In this document: piece by piece, positions 18,440 through 30,812 of the stretch
Layout: each line of letters starts with the position of its first letter
Numbering within the stretch: the stretch's first letter is position 1
DNA from: Pelodera strongyloides
Lineage: Eukaryota; Nematoda; Chromadorea; Rhabditida; Rhabditidae
Direction of reading: 5' to 3'
Length of the DNA: 64,000 nucleotides
Assembly (NCBI GenBank): GCA_036852015.1
Contig: JAANDG010000621.1
Span: 20,053-84,052, forward strand
The notes under the pieces: generated by a model
Database searches by the model: none
What the model saw: the letters and a program-made list of their open reading frames with translations, nothing else
What the model was told of the DNA's origin: nothing
Program-made: the position numbers and the translations under genes

Positions 18440-21400
18440 TGTTCATTTGTTATGTAGGTGAGTGTCCTTTCATTTGTCGTCCTGTAATTCAGAAGAAAGT
18501 ATGCATTTAACTAAGTTAGCATGTCATTGGTTTGGACGCTGAATAAGTGTAATCAGTACCGTATAGTGATCCTGCTACAGTATCCATGCAGAAGTTTTAT
18601 TTTTAATCAGTACCCGTGTACCCAACTTGTGTGGTAGATATCGTCTGCCCTGGTAATCATGTCCCTACAGTTTATGAACTGATCATGTAACTTTCAGAGT
18701 TTTTGCTGTTTTCGACTTCTTCGACGTTTGTTGTCATCGTTTTCTGTACCGGAGTAACCTGGACACCCTTTGTAGAAATTGTTCTGTTTATGGTGAGTAT
18801 TTTGCGCTTTACTCACCTTACTAGATGGCAGGTTTGTTTTTCTTTCGAATTTGGTACTATATTAATGTGTAACGGTACATTGACGTTGACGGTGCATTAG
18901 TTTCTGTACTGTGGGTGAGTTGGGTACTGTATTTATTTACAGTAATCTTGTTTTAGATCTTTTTGTCGTGTTTTTGATGTCGGCTGTCTCTTGGACGCAC
19001 ACCCACGGCCGGGGTTGTGAGGGTCAATGCAGCATTTTATGTATTCATTTTGTCGTTACTTTTATGGTAAGCTATTCTGGTTTCCTCATTAATGGTTTCA
19101 GCATTTCACTATTGAAGAAAAATGTGTTCTACCGCGTAGGTGTACAAAATAAGTTACATTTGTTTTCGTCCGCAAATACATCAAATATTAGGAATTGGGA
19201 ATAGGAGCTTTTCTAGCTGAGTTTCAATGTTTTGTTAATTTCCGCATTTCAGGGTTTGGTTGTTTCTCCTTTTGGATCTTCTTGTGTTCCGTGTATGCCA
19301 TACTACGTATTGGATATTTTATGTTTTTGGAGTTTTATTTGGTGAGTCACTATTTCGTACTTTTTATGTATTTTGCTTCAAAACTACACAGATAGATGGA
19401 AACTAGACATTCCGTCAGTACCCTGCTTTAAGCACCAGTCTGTTTGGTTGCTGGTGTCAGATGCCATCGATCACTTATATCATTTGCACCTTTTGGTTAT
19501 TGTTTGCTCACTCACCAGTTGAGGTCTGAATTACTTAATGAATTCTGAAACTGAAGTGTTTCAGATTATGTGCCGTTGTGTCCTGTTCCTGTTTTCCCGA
19601 TGGATCATGGATTCAACCTATTCCTGCTTCTGTGAAGCCCAGCCGATGTTTTTTTACTATTTACGAGTTCATGTAAGTTTTTCAGCATGCTACCAACTTT
19701 TCGTAGTAGTTTTCTATTTGAAGTAGCTTGCAGGGGGTACAGTTGTCTTATTTTCTTTAGCCTCGATGAGTATACTTAACATAAATAGTCTCTCATAACT
19801 GATATGTTTTCTTTACAGCAGTACACATGTTCGAATCTACTGCAAGGAGGACAATATAGAACGACGTCGACTGCCGAGCGTTCCTTTCTAGAAAAGAGCG
19901 TACCAAGAGCCTGATCACCTCTGTGGTTACTAGAGACTGATGTGTTTCGTAAGTTCTTTGACTTTTCGTTGACTGTGTTTCGTAAGTTCTTTGACTGGTT
20001 TAAAGCCGCGGGTTGGCAGTATAAACTATGTTGTTGCCCGCCGCCGCCGCAACGCAACTTTGCCGCTCGCACGCCGTAAAGTTGTCTCTTGCACACCGTA
20101 AAGTTGCCGCTTGCACACCGCACTCGCACCATTTCGCCTGTTGCTTTTGGTATGCGAGCGGCGCCACATCATCGGTGGGCAAGTTGCATGTCATTTCCAT
20201 TCGGCGTGCATTTTGCATGCCACCACGATGTCGCGAACTTTCTCCCTTCGGTGTCTCTTGTCTCAGCGGACAGGCCCCAATCCTTTTACCGAGTATTTAC
20301 AACCTCTTGCTTTGAGGTGAAGCCGTTTGAATCCGTACCGTGCCGTCCTTCTCCTATGGTTGGATTCGTGGTTGACCCGTGTAGCGCTTGTCAGGAAAAG
20401 AAGGAAAATGAAGTTTCAGCTACAGTTTTTCGATGATGCGGTCAACAGAATTGGCGATTGGATCGGTATGACCTTTTTTGGTTTTCACTGCGAAGATTTC
20501 GTTTGTGCTTTGTTTTCATGCTCCGAGATAATATCATTTTGATAGTGTGTGTGTTTGTGTGTTTCACACAGTCATAGGAATACTTATGGGAGATTTGTAT
20601 GTATGAATCATGTATCTGTGGATAAAAGATAAACTGTTGTGTTTCAGTCACCTCATCATTCGAAATGAAGTTGTGCTGCTAAAGTTTGGATAGTGAAAAA
20701 GGATGGAATTGCTCAGTTGCGAGTACCCATTGCGTTCCCACGAGGCGGATGTCTGGCTTTGGTAGGAACATTTATACTTTTATTCGAGAAGGTAGAGCTT
20801 TGCGCCGCCGCCACACACGGTGTGCTAATCTGCAAATCCGCTGCTAGCGTCTCATCCCTGTGCACGGCGGTAGCGCCACAAGTGCGCGAATGCCAAACGT
20901 GGCAGCTCCTCGTCCAAAGGGTGCACCAACGGAAATTCTACACGTTTGCGCGCATCTCTGGTGGGGTGTATCGCACCGGTCTACTACGCACGCTTGCAAC
21001 CTTTGTGTGCGGCGATGATTCGACACTCGAAATTCAAGTGCCGGGATGAGCTGCATTTTGAGCCCAAATTGTCTGATAGTTCTCTCATGCTGTTTTTTAA
21101 AGCGAAATGCCGGCCGGTTTTTGAAACGCATTGCGGACAATTTAACTCTTACGTATTTATGCTAAGTTGCAACTTTAATAGTTGGTATCAGGGAAGGGTC
21201 AAATGTTGAAAAGTTAAAGCGAATACCAGACGGTTTTTGCAACGCATCTCATATATCTGCATTATTATGCAGTTATGCTAAGCGGGATCGAGTTGGGGAC
21301 TAGTTTTATTCTAATTAGGTTCATTCGCGTATGATGCATAAGAAAGCAGGGGTACGCGATGCGTTTCAAAAACCGGCCGGTATTTTGCTTTAATCCTGAC
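18440..21400 (+). other. Exon-like segments without a continuous frame (18.7-19.9 kb) and GC-rich repeat patch
   Basis: Segments 18698-18792, 18957-19066, 19253-19341, 19565-19672 and 19819-19914 each follow a T-rich acceptor and (except the last) end at gtgagt, gtaagc, gtgagt or gtaagt. The first three can be joined in one frame giving Phe/Val/Cys-rich hydrophobic peptides, but the join to the fourth makes a stop. This could be a decayed gene, an RNA gene or chance. 20040-20300 and 20800-21060 are GC-rich and share short repeats (CACACCGTAAAGTTG type). A 24-bp stretch around GTTTCGTAAGTTCTTTGACT is repeated at 19938 and 19973. Confidence 0.35.
21218..21389. mobile_element. TTAA-flanked MITE, copy 3
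   Basis: TTAA at 21214-21217 and 21390-21393 flank AGCGAATACCAGACGG on the left and CCGGCCGGTATTTTGCT on the right. A further left end of the same family (AGCGAAATGCCGGCCGG) lies at 21101 with TTAA before it but no visible partner, so one copy may have landed in or beside another. Confidence 0.7.
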
Positions 21401-21539
21401 GAGGTTCCTGTGCTCCGCTCTGTTCTACCGGATTATCGGAGTGGTGCGCTCCAGGGATTTGGGCCAAGCCTTTGGGGCTTATGACCTATTACCGTAATTA
21501 ATTAGTTTCAGTTCTGCTTGGAGCAGTGAATGGACAATG

Positions 21540-23580
21540 TTCTTTGACAAGGAAGGACCAGTTCCCAAAGATGTTTCTATACGATGAGTACCGTCGGAGT
21601 GTGGTAAAGACGTGATGCCCCTTGACGCAGGAATGATTCAGAAGGTGAGAACTGAGAACTTTTACTTTAGTTGAATAACTCTTTTTTTTGAGCGGAATAC
21701 GTTGTGGGTGAAATTGCAGGTACTATATTTACGTCCTCCAAAATTGTTTATACATGAAACATATTGTATGTGGAGTGTTGAAAGTGATTAATTGAGAAAG
21801 TTGGTTTTGTTTGGACTCTATCAGATGTGTCGACTTGTGAAATAGTACTGTAGTGCAACCGAGGGTTTTGCATCTTTAATAACAATATTTCAGGTGTGAT
21901 GTGCTAATCTTCTCTGTATTGTTCCAATTTTAGTATATGTTCATCGAAATGAATGATGTCAAGAAGAGGTCGATTGCTTGTAATGACGTACCTTGACCGT
22001 TGAAGTTGAAGTATCTCAAACCAACGATGTCGTCCGTGATTGGAGCGTTCCCTTTCCAAAGGTAATTGGCTATTTACTTTTGAAATATTATCTAATCTGT
22101 GGATCTGTTTCGTGCGCTCAATGGTTGCGTTCATTTGTCCCCCTTTCACGTGTGTTCGAAACAACACCCCCTGTGGGAAACTTGCAGTTAGTGCGTGAAG
22201 CCTTGTCTGCATTTCGTCGACGTATCCATTGTTGCCAATGCGGTGGCGCTGTGACGCCACAGTGCACGAATTTCAGAAATACCGGAATGGAATCGTACCC
22301 GCTTTTTCGCGCACACCCTGTACGAGCCGCTCACCCCATGCGCACGCCGCTCACCCTTTGTGCGCGACTATGTTGCGCCAGTGCAGTCATTGTCATTAAG
22401 TTCGTCATTGAAAATTCGGCGCCGGAATGAGCTGCATTTTGAGCCAGCCAAACTGGCATCCATTTTTATGATTTATGCAAATTTTGTTCAGTGCTCAGAA
22501 GCAATGAGGTGATGTACGCCTGCTGGGTTTCTTCGATCGTGTTCCGATGGTATATATTTCTGGAGACTATTGCTCTAGCGCGCGGGCTTTGAGCAGTATT
22601 TAATCCGGATTGAAAGAGGATTTGAACATTTGGTTAGTTTTGTTTTCCAAAAGTTTGTGAGGGTTACTCCGATGTGGCTAGTATGCTTTTTTTGCACAAT
22701 TTCAGCTTTAGTTGTTGGTGTCAGGGAAAGAATCTAATGTTCTTGGATTAGGGCAGGTCGCAGGTGTAGTTGTGGCACATTGTCATTTTCCATATTTTTT
22801 TCAGTTCTGAGTTCTGACATGTGGACGACGTCAAGGAGAAGAAGAAAGAATGATGACTCGACACATCCATCCGAAGAATACTATGTGAGCAGAATACGTT
22901 GGTCAAGACTTGATGCCCTTGAACCAGATGTGTCTCGAAGTCGTGATTGAACAGGTGAGAGCTTTGCTTTAGTTGAACAACTTATTTGTTCGAACGGAGT
23001 ACGTTCTGGGTGTATAGGTCTGAGTTCTGACCCCCCAATATGCTGTACATCAAACATCATAACTTCAAAGTGGTTACTTGATTGGTGGAGTTGGATTTGG
23101 TGGTTCTAGTTGTTGTGCTCTATCGGATGTGTCTCGGGGTGAATTAGTGAATCTGAGGGTTTTTGCAGTACAACTGCTCGTAATACCAACCAATACAAGT
23201 CGTTTTATATTTCAGGTGTGATGTCAAGAAGAGGTCGATTGATTGTGACGTACCTTGACCGTTGAAGTATATCAACGATGATGTTCGTGAACCGGTAACC
23301 GCTGTTCGAACCAGCTTGTGGAACCTTGTTGTTCTTGCCGTTGCCAGTGACTTGAGCTGGATGTTCGTTCCAAAGGTAACAACTATTTGATTTTGATATG
23401 TTTATGGAAGTAGATCAACCCAATCCGTAGAACTTGGTATGATTCCTTTCATTAGTCCCAGTCGAGCGTATTCGAAACTACTCCATTTGTTTCGGAAACT
23501 TGCCTCGTTTGTATTTGCACCGACGTATCCATTGGTGGAACTTCGCACCATCGCCGCTCACAATTCTGTATTCCGCTCAC
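21540..23580 (+). repeat. Tandem segmental duplication, ~1.27-kb period
   Basis: 21540-22300 and 22810-23580 match in order over exon-like and intron-like parts. Shared are the motif-exon end before gtgaga, a TTTAGTTGAA.AACT stretch, the TCGGATGTGTC line, ATTTCAGGTGTGATG, GTCAAGAAGAGGTCGATTG, GACGTACCTTGACCGTTGAAG, CCAAAGGTAA and CGACGTATCCATTG. Divergence is substantial, so the duplication is old. The copies keep splice-site-like borders. Confidence 0.65.
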
Positions 23581-23819
23581 CATGGGGAAGCGCCGCGGGT
23601 CATTGGCGTGGGTTCGGCTTTCAACCTGACGCGCCATATCCCAACGGCGTGAGACTTTTTTTATTCCTACGCGCCGTATCGTTGCCGCTTGCACGCCAAT
23701 ATCCTCGTTATATGCGCCGCACGTGCGCTGCAGATGCATCCACTGTCATTCGCGGCTGTGGCGCGAAGTATCATGTATCACGTTGTACGTTCATGTGCTC
23801 TTGTTCAAAACTATGATTT

Positions 23820-25285
23820 TCAATTCTCCAATTTTTTCACTATTTTAGGAGACCAATGTTTTGCCTCGTGAGAGAGCCCTGAAGAAGTTTCCTTTCTGGA
23901 ATGCGAGGAAATATGTAGTCGATCTAACTCTGGTGCCTTTCATGCGGATCGATTGATTGAGCCGGTTTGTAACAGATTATTGCTCATTGCATCTTAATTA
24001 GTTGTTGCAGCATCATTTTGTGTGTATTACAAGCCGTGGACTCCTCGATCTACCAGTTCCATAGTTATCTAAATGCGTTCCAGGCACTCTACCCTGGATA
24101 CTTTCTAGGGAGGGCCCGCTCAGTATCAGAAATGTATTTCTACTTTGTTGCCGTTTCATGTTTGGTCGTCTGTCATGGAATCTCCCAGGTAGTTCATTAT
24201 ATTTGTCAAATTTGTCTGTGTCAAGCTCGTAGTTTATAGGCCGTTTAAGTTTCTTTGGTTGATAGTTGATAGTATCATAGTATGAAATGTGAAGCGTGAA
24301 GCCTGTCCTCGCGAAAAGTTGCGTTTATAAAATGGGACTTTGAATGACGTGCAGTTGTTGAAGAAGACTGGACGCTGGAAAAGAAGAATGTGACTGTATC
24401 CCAGAGCTTATGCGATTCACTATGGCGAGAAAAAACCTTGTTCCCCGCAGAGAAGGGGCGACGAAGGAGTCCGGATATTTTGTTGTTTGTGAGGTGCGTT
24501 AACCTACCTACGATTTCAATCATTGTACCGTACTTATTGTAAGTAAGCTTTCTTATCTTAACGTTTATGTCTAATGCTGGATGAAAATTGTGTTCTATTA
24601 GTAATCGCGTTAGGTTACGGTATGTTTTAATGCAATCCTGAGATACGTTTCTTTAGGCCGCGAAGAAGACAAAGACAACTTCAATGTGATGTTCTCGTCG
24701 GTGGAGTTACTAATGCGTCAATGTGCGGATTGATGCGAAGTACATCCAGTTTGATCTATGAACGGAGTAATCGGTTGGTTGAGTTTTTCTAAAAAGTGTA
24801 TTGGGAATAGAATTTAGTGGTCTCCGCAGCTGCAAATCGCTTGGGTGTGATGAGAGTGACAAGCAAGGATATGTATTCTGGGTTTCAAAAGGATTATCGT
24901 GATGTTTCAGTGGAGCGTTTTTTCATTCACCGTTACTTAGATACTTTTACAGATTGCTTCTGTCGTTTGTCTGATATCAGTGTGTGCAGACCCGGTTATG
25001 GATACCGATTGTGCGAATAGTTTCGACGTGGTGGTGGTTGTCTTCAGGTGAGAAGAAGACCGTTTTGTGTAGAATAAATGGAAGGTTCGGTGATTTGTGA
25101 CGTATTCCTTTATGTTTAATTCCGGCTAATATACACTCCGACCATGTCTTTGGTCTTTCAGAGAAGAGTCCGATGTTTTTGACTCCATTGTTAAATAGAG
25201 ATTAACTTTCGCTCTTCTCTGAAATCAAGGTCACGTGTAAGTAAGTCTTTCAGCTCTTTTGTGTATGGAGAAGAAGATTGGAGGT
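23820..25285. other. No gene recognised
   Basis: Contains scattered gtaagt- and cag-like sites but no continuous frame and no recognised family. The stretch 24018-24239 is open on the plus strand for 73 codons; its sequence is not recognised and has no duplicate that would support it. Confidence 0.4.
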
Positions 25286-25288
25286 CCG

Positions 25289-25809
25289 TGATGTATGCCC
25301 AGTAAGGATGGAGCAAACTGGCGTGAACGAAGAAGCAAGTTGTATCGTGAGCCAACAAGAGGAAAAAAGCGGTCAAGGAAGTAATTCCCCTTGAACCTGG
25401 AGACGTGATTGTCGAAATTGCGGTCAAGGACGTAATTCCCCTTGTACCTGGAGAAGTGACCGAGGTGAGTACTTCAGTATTGTTTGTATCTAATTCTGTA
25501 TCGATGTGTAGTGTCGATTCGGAACACGGACGGAAATTGGTTTATCTACATATGAACCAATCCCTAATCTTGTCTGTCTTACTTTAGGAACTGGCTGATG
25601 TTTTTGAACTAACTTTGTCCAAGGCTCACTGCCAATTCAATATATTACGCAAGACAACGAAGTGTTTCGGATTTCTTTTGGATGTATGCCAAGTAAGAAT
25701 GGAGCAAGCTGGCATGAACGATGAAGGATTGAGTGAGCCAAGAACACAGGAGATTCTCGAAAATGTGGACAAGGACGTAATTCCCCCTGTACCTGTAAAA
25801 GTGATTAAG
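25289..25809 (+). repeat. Duplicated exon-like segment with KDVIPL motif
   Basis: The segment starting ATGGAGCAAACTGGCGTGAA (25308) recurs as ATGGAGCAAGCTGGCATGAA (25699). In each, an open stretch ends with a motif of the form KDVIPLVPGEVTE (25405-25464) or KDVIPPVPVKVIK (to 25809), directly followed by gtgagt in phase 0. The first copy also holds an extra KEVIPLEPGDV unit at about 25374 with a frame change before it. Function unknown; could be a fast-evolving gene or its remains. Confidence 0.45.
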
Positions 25810-26546
25810 GTGAGTTGTTTACTTCATATAACTTTTGTATCAAATTGGGCTGATCAGTGTGGGTGAAACAGTTCTAGTTTTAAGCTTTTTTAACATGTAA
25901 AGACGCTATGATTGTTTGTGTCTAATTAGCATAAATGTAGGTGTACGACATAATGCAGCATAGTTACCGTAGGGAATAATTCATGAATTAGCATAAAAAT
26001 CGCGCGTTTCAAAGATGCAACGAACGCGCCGAACGAAATCGCGGGCTTTGGTCCCGCCTCCACTTCAAAAAATACAAACTCTAATAAAGATCCAATAACA
26101 TATTTTCCTTTATTCTTTTCGTATGCATTTTTTCTCGTCTTTTCGTATAGTGTGTGCGGTGACAAAGCCGTGCGACTCTTTGCTGTTCATAACTTTTAAT
26201 TCATCATGTTTATAGGCCGGATTGGCGAAACCACTGTGATGGCCTCCGAGGAGAAATGGAATATTTTTTAAGAAGATGGAATTCACGGATGTTGAATTCT
26301 AGGTATGTTACACTTTTTTTCATCTACTCTCATTTACTCTCACCCTGACCTCTCGTCTCTTTAATTTCAACATGATCCATGAAAAATGTTATTCGCGAAT
26401 GTTTGTTGACAGTTTTACGATTATCTTTTTGCTTATGAATATGTTTCAGCTTTGGCTTGGAACTTTAGAAAGAAAAAAAGCAATATGGGGCTCTTGCCTC
26501 CGTGCTGGAAACTTTATCCAACTTTATTGATTGAATTTCAGATGTT

Positions 26547-26639
26547 GGAATCTTATGGTGTAGAAGTTTGGCTCGCTGGAATCTTATGGTGTAGAAGTTT
26601 GGCTCGCTGGAATCTTATGGTGTAGAAGTTTGGCCTGCT
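26547..26639. repeat. 31-bp unit repeated three times
   Basis: The unit GGAATCTTATGGTGTAGAAG plus 11 bases occurs as two exact copies and one with a two-base change. It directly precedes an exon-like stretch (26640-26730) that is itself related to 26905-26963 (both with TTTTGCTCCCCT or CTTTGCTCCCCT and ATATGCGAGA or TTATGCGAGA). Confidence 0.8.
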
Positions 26640-27712
26640 GGATCGCCATCCGAATGGAGAATGCTTGCTTTGCTCCCCTGTATTATGCGAGATCTATTGA
26701 AGCGACGCGAATTGTGTATGGAAATCGAAGTGAGTTTCCTATACTTTAACTACTGAATTTACTTGCTTCTATTTGTTTTGTATTGTGCTTACGGACCTCT
26801 TCTGGTTTGTTCACTCATTTCATTTTGCGGTATTCTTTTCCTGAATGATAGCAGTTTCAGATTGTCGTTTATTGTACAGTGATGACGAAGGCAAAAGATG
26901 AATGGAGAATGGAGCGGCTGTCATTTTGCTCCCCTACAATATGCGAGACACAGTTATAATGAGGTAAGTGCATGTTTATTAAGTTTGTTTCTCGCCTTAC
27001 TTGATCTTGAAGTACCTTAATTTATGTAAGATATGCTATGCGGCGTCTACGTGTTACTGCATGTTACAGTTTCCATGTTGTTGCATCTTAGAGTTTCTGC
27101 GTGTTACAGTTTCTACGTGTTGCTGTGCATTACGTATGGTCTCCTTCTCAGGCCTCATTGTTTTGCAAAAGCTTATCTGCTGCCGTTTTGTATGTCCTTT
27201 CGACTGTGTTTCATTTTGTGCGCTTGTTCTGCTTGAAATAAATAAAGCACACGTTTTTTTTTCAGGCTACGGAACCGCAGATATGGCATGTGGTAACTGG
27301 CGAAGTGAATAGTGAATGTTTTGGTTGTCTTCGACGTCAAAAAAAAGATTTGTTTCTGTATAACTGTGCATGAGGTGAGGACCGTTTTTAGTGGCTCTTT
27401 GACTTCCAAGGTTCCCGACCAAACCATTTGGCAACCACTTGACCACCTCTCGGTGACTACTTTTTTATAGCAATGTGTTTGTTAAAAGAATAGTGTTGTC
27501 CTGAGATCGCATTTCTGAATATATTGCAGGCTTGGATAAGTGTTGTGAGACTGAAGCCTGAAGACCTCTATTTCGGTCCTGCTCTTGATGGAAAGACGGA
27601 GTTCTGGAGTACGGAATATGGCAGGGATCGTAATTGCCCCTGGACCATATGAAGGAGTGAACAAGGTATGTTTGTTTTGGCATTTTTTTTTACGAGAATG
27701 GGTTTCTTTTTT

Positions 27713-27880
27713 CAGGCTATAATTTCGATGCGAAACATGGTGCTAAGAACGCTATGTTTCACAATATATACATTGTAAAATTGGTTGGAGCTTTACCGTA
27801 GATGGCCGGAATGTAGGAAAACAATGTGTTTCATCGAATACATAGTAATGGTTGCCGGAGATGGGACGTGGTTGATGCCT
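27713..27880. mobile_element. hAT-like MITE relative
   Basis: Begins CAGGCTATAATTTCGATGCG, the same terminus as the intron-6 copy, then GCTATGTTTCAC, TGTTTCATCG and CCGGAGATGGGACG. The right end is not clear. Confidence 0.6.
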
Positions 27881-28558
27881 CGTTTTCATTTCGCTCGGAA
27901 CTCACTTCATGAAAACTAGAGTTTTGCAAAAAGACAACAACTAGCATTGATTTATGCCCAGAATGGTCGTGAGGGGAGTGGTGAAAGCGCATACTGGTTT
28001 CTTGTGGTTCCTTACCGTATTATAATGCAGGATTCCCAAACTTTAGTGTTCGCTCAAGGATTGCGGTTCCCTTGCTACCGTCGTATGCTTGGAAAATGGA
28101 AAACTCTGAAATGGAGATATGCATTGCCTACTGATCTATCCGTTCAATGTGTGTGAAAGTGCTACCGGAAGGTAGTTTAAAGTTTATTTGTTATAGTTTT
28201 ATAAGTGACGTGTCTGTGTTGATGTATGTTTTTCAAGATTAACAAGTATGGGACATGTAACAATATGTTTTACCCAAATTATGAATTTCGAATATCGGGT
28301 CTGGAGACATGGTATGCGATTGTTCGTGAACATTTTGGTCGGCAATCAATCCCGAGCTGACTTATTTTTTTTTGTGTGAACATTTAGGAGAAATTCAGAC
28401 TTTCATTCTTTCATTTCAGGAGACCTTGTGCTATTTTCGATTTGATCCGTGATGAATGCCTTGTCGGAATATCGGAAAGAAAAGAATTGGTGTGCTCCAC
28501 TGACGCCGTTCGATTGATGGGGATGCGAACCCGAATTGTGAGTTTTCACAAATCCATT

Positions 28559-28740
28559 CAGGGTATAATTTTGATGGGGATAGGAATAGTGATGGGGATA
28601 AGACCGCTATGTTTCACGCTAAACCTTTGTAAATTGGACTTCCATATGCGAGCCGCACAACTATGCCCTACTGTCAGTTGGTGGGGCATTATTTTCGAGC
28701 GAATTGGGGCTGGGGCTGGAATGCCTTAGTGACAGGAACG
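28559..28740. mobile_element. Diverged hAT-like MITE relative
   Basis: Begins CAGGGTATAATTTTGATGGGG and contains CGCTATGTTTCACGCTAA. The rest has drifted and the right boundary is a guess. Confidence 0.4.
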
Positions 28741-29616
28741 ATGCATATGGGGCATGAAACATCATGTTTGACTCACATTCGAATAGGCTCAGTTATTTGG
28801 AGATACACATACCAACCCAGAGCTGAATGATAGGGATATCATTTGGTAGCATTCCTAGATTATGTGTCATTTGATTTGAACTTATGTGTATTTTCAATTT
28901 AAGCACTTTTAGATGGCCCTTTACCGTCGTCCCGTGTGTTGTCAAGCCAGACCTTGGACCTAACGCTGTAGAAGATGGCTGCGAAGTTGTAAGTTATTAT
29001 AAGTGAAGTCTAAGCGGGTTGAACATGGTATGTGATTTCCAGTTCACAGTTGAGAGGACTTTCAGAGAAACGTTCTGATTTTTCAGTTGCTGCTTCTGCC
29101 CGAACTCCGAACCGGATGTGTATCTGCGCACTCTACAGTGAGTCGGCGATGACGACAACGAGAACTTTTGCATCACTAGGGATAGCTGGTCGCCACGCTG
29201 CTTTGTCGTCGGCAGCTACCGTAAGTGATGTACGTTTTCTTTCTGTTCTGCGTGCTGAGTACCCTCGTTTACGCGATGATCCTTCAGTGCGAATTGAGCT
29301 TCAGCTACTATTGTTTTTCATAACTCTTTACGTTTTACGTGACAGTTTGCGATCTAGAACGTAAATAGCACACTTTACACCTAAATGTTTTACACCTTCT
29401 CTTTTCAGGCACTCTATGTACTTTGTCGTTGAGGGAACGAGGAGAATCTTGTGTTCAAGAACACGTACACGTACCACACTTGTGAGGGGATCTAAGGCTG
29501 AAGATGAACGAGAATGGTGAGCATGAAATGTGAATACTTATTTTGATACCTACACTTATATATTGTGCCGCGATCTTTAGCAGAGATGGACATTGCATCA
29601 CAGCGTCCCTGCGTGC

Positions 29617-29760
29617 CCAGATAATTTCGATGCGTAACCTGGCTATGAACGCTATGTTGCACGTTAGTGTATACTTTTTCAATTGGTTCACGAAATGTTC
29701 AAAGCAAAAGATGCGGTGTTAGAACAGTATGTTTCACCAATACATTATAAATGGTATTTT
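29617..29760. mobile_element. Diverged hAT-like MITE relative
   Basis: Contains ATAATTTCGATGCGTAACC, ACGCTATGTTGCACG and TATGTTTCACCAATA in family order. The CAG end is lost. Confidence 0.45.
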
Positions 29761-30166
29761 TAGATTGGTTAGATTTGTATCTTGATTTGATTTCTGTGAA
29801 TCATATAACCAGAATCGTATGTATGAAGCAGCAGCGATGAATTAACCTTCTATCTGGTTTTGGATTGTATTCAATGGCTCTGGATTGTTATTGTTCTATT
29901 TTCAGAAACGTTTCCATTTCGTCAAGAGTCGATTAGTCCAGGAAGGACGCTGCCCGCCCGCTGATGCAATAGGTTAGTTGTTTAAGTATTGATTTGATTT
30001 TCTTGCCTTTGTGCTGGACTTAGTATACCATGTTGCCTTGCTGGTCCGCTAGTCACTAGCTATTGCTGGTATTTTTGTTTCTTATCATAATACAATGTTT
30101 CATTTTCACACTTGTTCGTTTGTTTAGGTTTCTTCTACATGCATCGTGTGCCAAGCTGCCGCGGTG

Positions 30167-30235
30167 GCCTAGCCTGCGGGTAGGACTAGGCTCTTCCGGC
30201 GCTGAAACTTGTTGTTGACAAGTTGTGCACGGAAG
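30167..30235 (+). ncRNA. Candidate structured RNA, copy 1
   Basis: Two hairpins in a row. 30167-30191: GCCTAGCCT paired with AGG-A-CTAGGC. 30193-30235: outer stem CTTCCG/CGGAAG, inner stem AACTTGT/ACAAGTT with a 5-base loop. The tail is followed by gtaagt. No match to a known RNA family is apparent; an H/ACA-like two-hairpin form is conceivable but no H or ACA box was identified. Confidence 0.35.
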
Positions 30236-30425
30236 TCCGCCAATCGAGCTCCGTAATGAGATGTAAGTCATTGCCTTGTTTGTTTGTTGGTTTGCATTGC
30301 TGTTCTGGTGTTTATTTTTTATCTGTACGCTTCGTATTTTGTATTCTTGTTTTTTTTCTTTGGGATATGTACTAATGGCTATTGATTCTTATTGTTGTCT
30401 TTCCAGGAAGGTGTTTCGTCCGTTA

Positions 30426-30470
30426 CCAAAGTCTAACTTTGGCAGTTAGCCGAAGGGAGACTGGAGTCTC
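30426..30470 (+). ncRNA. Candidate structured RNA, related middle copy
   Basis: Hairpin CCAAAGT-cta-ACTTTGG at 30426-30442 and hairpin GAGAC-tgga-GTCTC at 30457-30470, then GGAAC-aagat-GTTCC at about 30479-30495. The first is reminiscent of the AACTTT/AAAGTT stem in the neighbouring copies. Confidence 0.3.
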
Positions 30471-30732
30471 GGTAGTCCGGGAACAAGATGTTCCATGAGC
30501 AAATGATTGTTCCATTGGACGCTGCCCGCCCACAGATGCAAAACGTGAGTTTTTTTTACTTTAAGTTTTAGTGCCTTGACTAGAAACGTTGCCATGCTGC
30601 TGGCTTAAAACTAGTAATATTCCATGTTGCTTCGCTAGATGTTCTTATCAGTCTCATTTATTCCTTGTCGTAACATTTAATTTTTAAAACCTTCTCGTTT
30701 AAGGTCCCCGTTGCGTCGCGCCAGCTGCAGTA

Positions 30733-30812
30733 TGGCAGACTGGACAGTGGGTCAGGCTTAGGCCTTCCGCGCACCAACTTTATCTGTCAGCTACTAAAGT
30801 TGGGCACGGAAG
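30733..30812 (+). ncRNA. Candidate structured RNA, copy 2
   Basis: 30764-30812 has the same outer stem CTTCCG/CGGAAG as copy 1. The inner stem is CCAACTTTA/TAAAGTTGG with a 12-base loop. Against copy 1, two base pairs of the inner stem are changed on both sides (G-C to T-A and T-A to A-T), so pairing is kept. The preceding hairpin is weaker than in copy 1. Confidence 0.35.

Noticed and set aside
20000..20436. Overlapping open frames on both strands as genes
   Set aside because: GC-rich local repeats (CACACCGTAAAGTTG type) keep several frames open; no splice or homology support.
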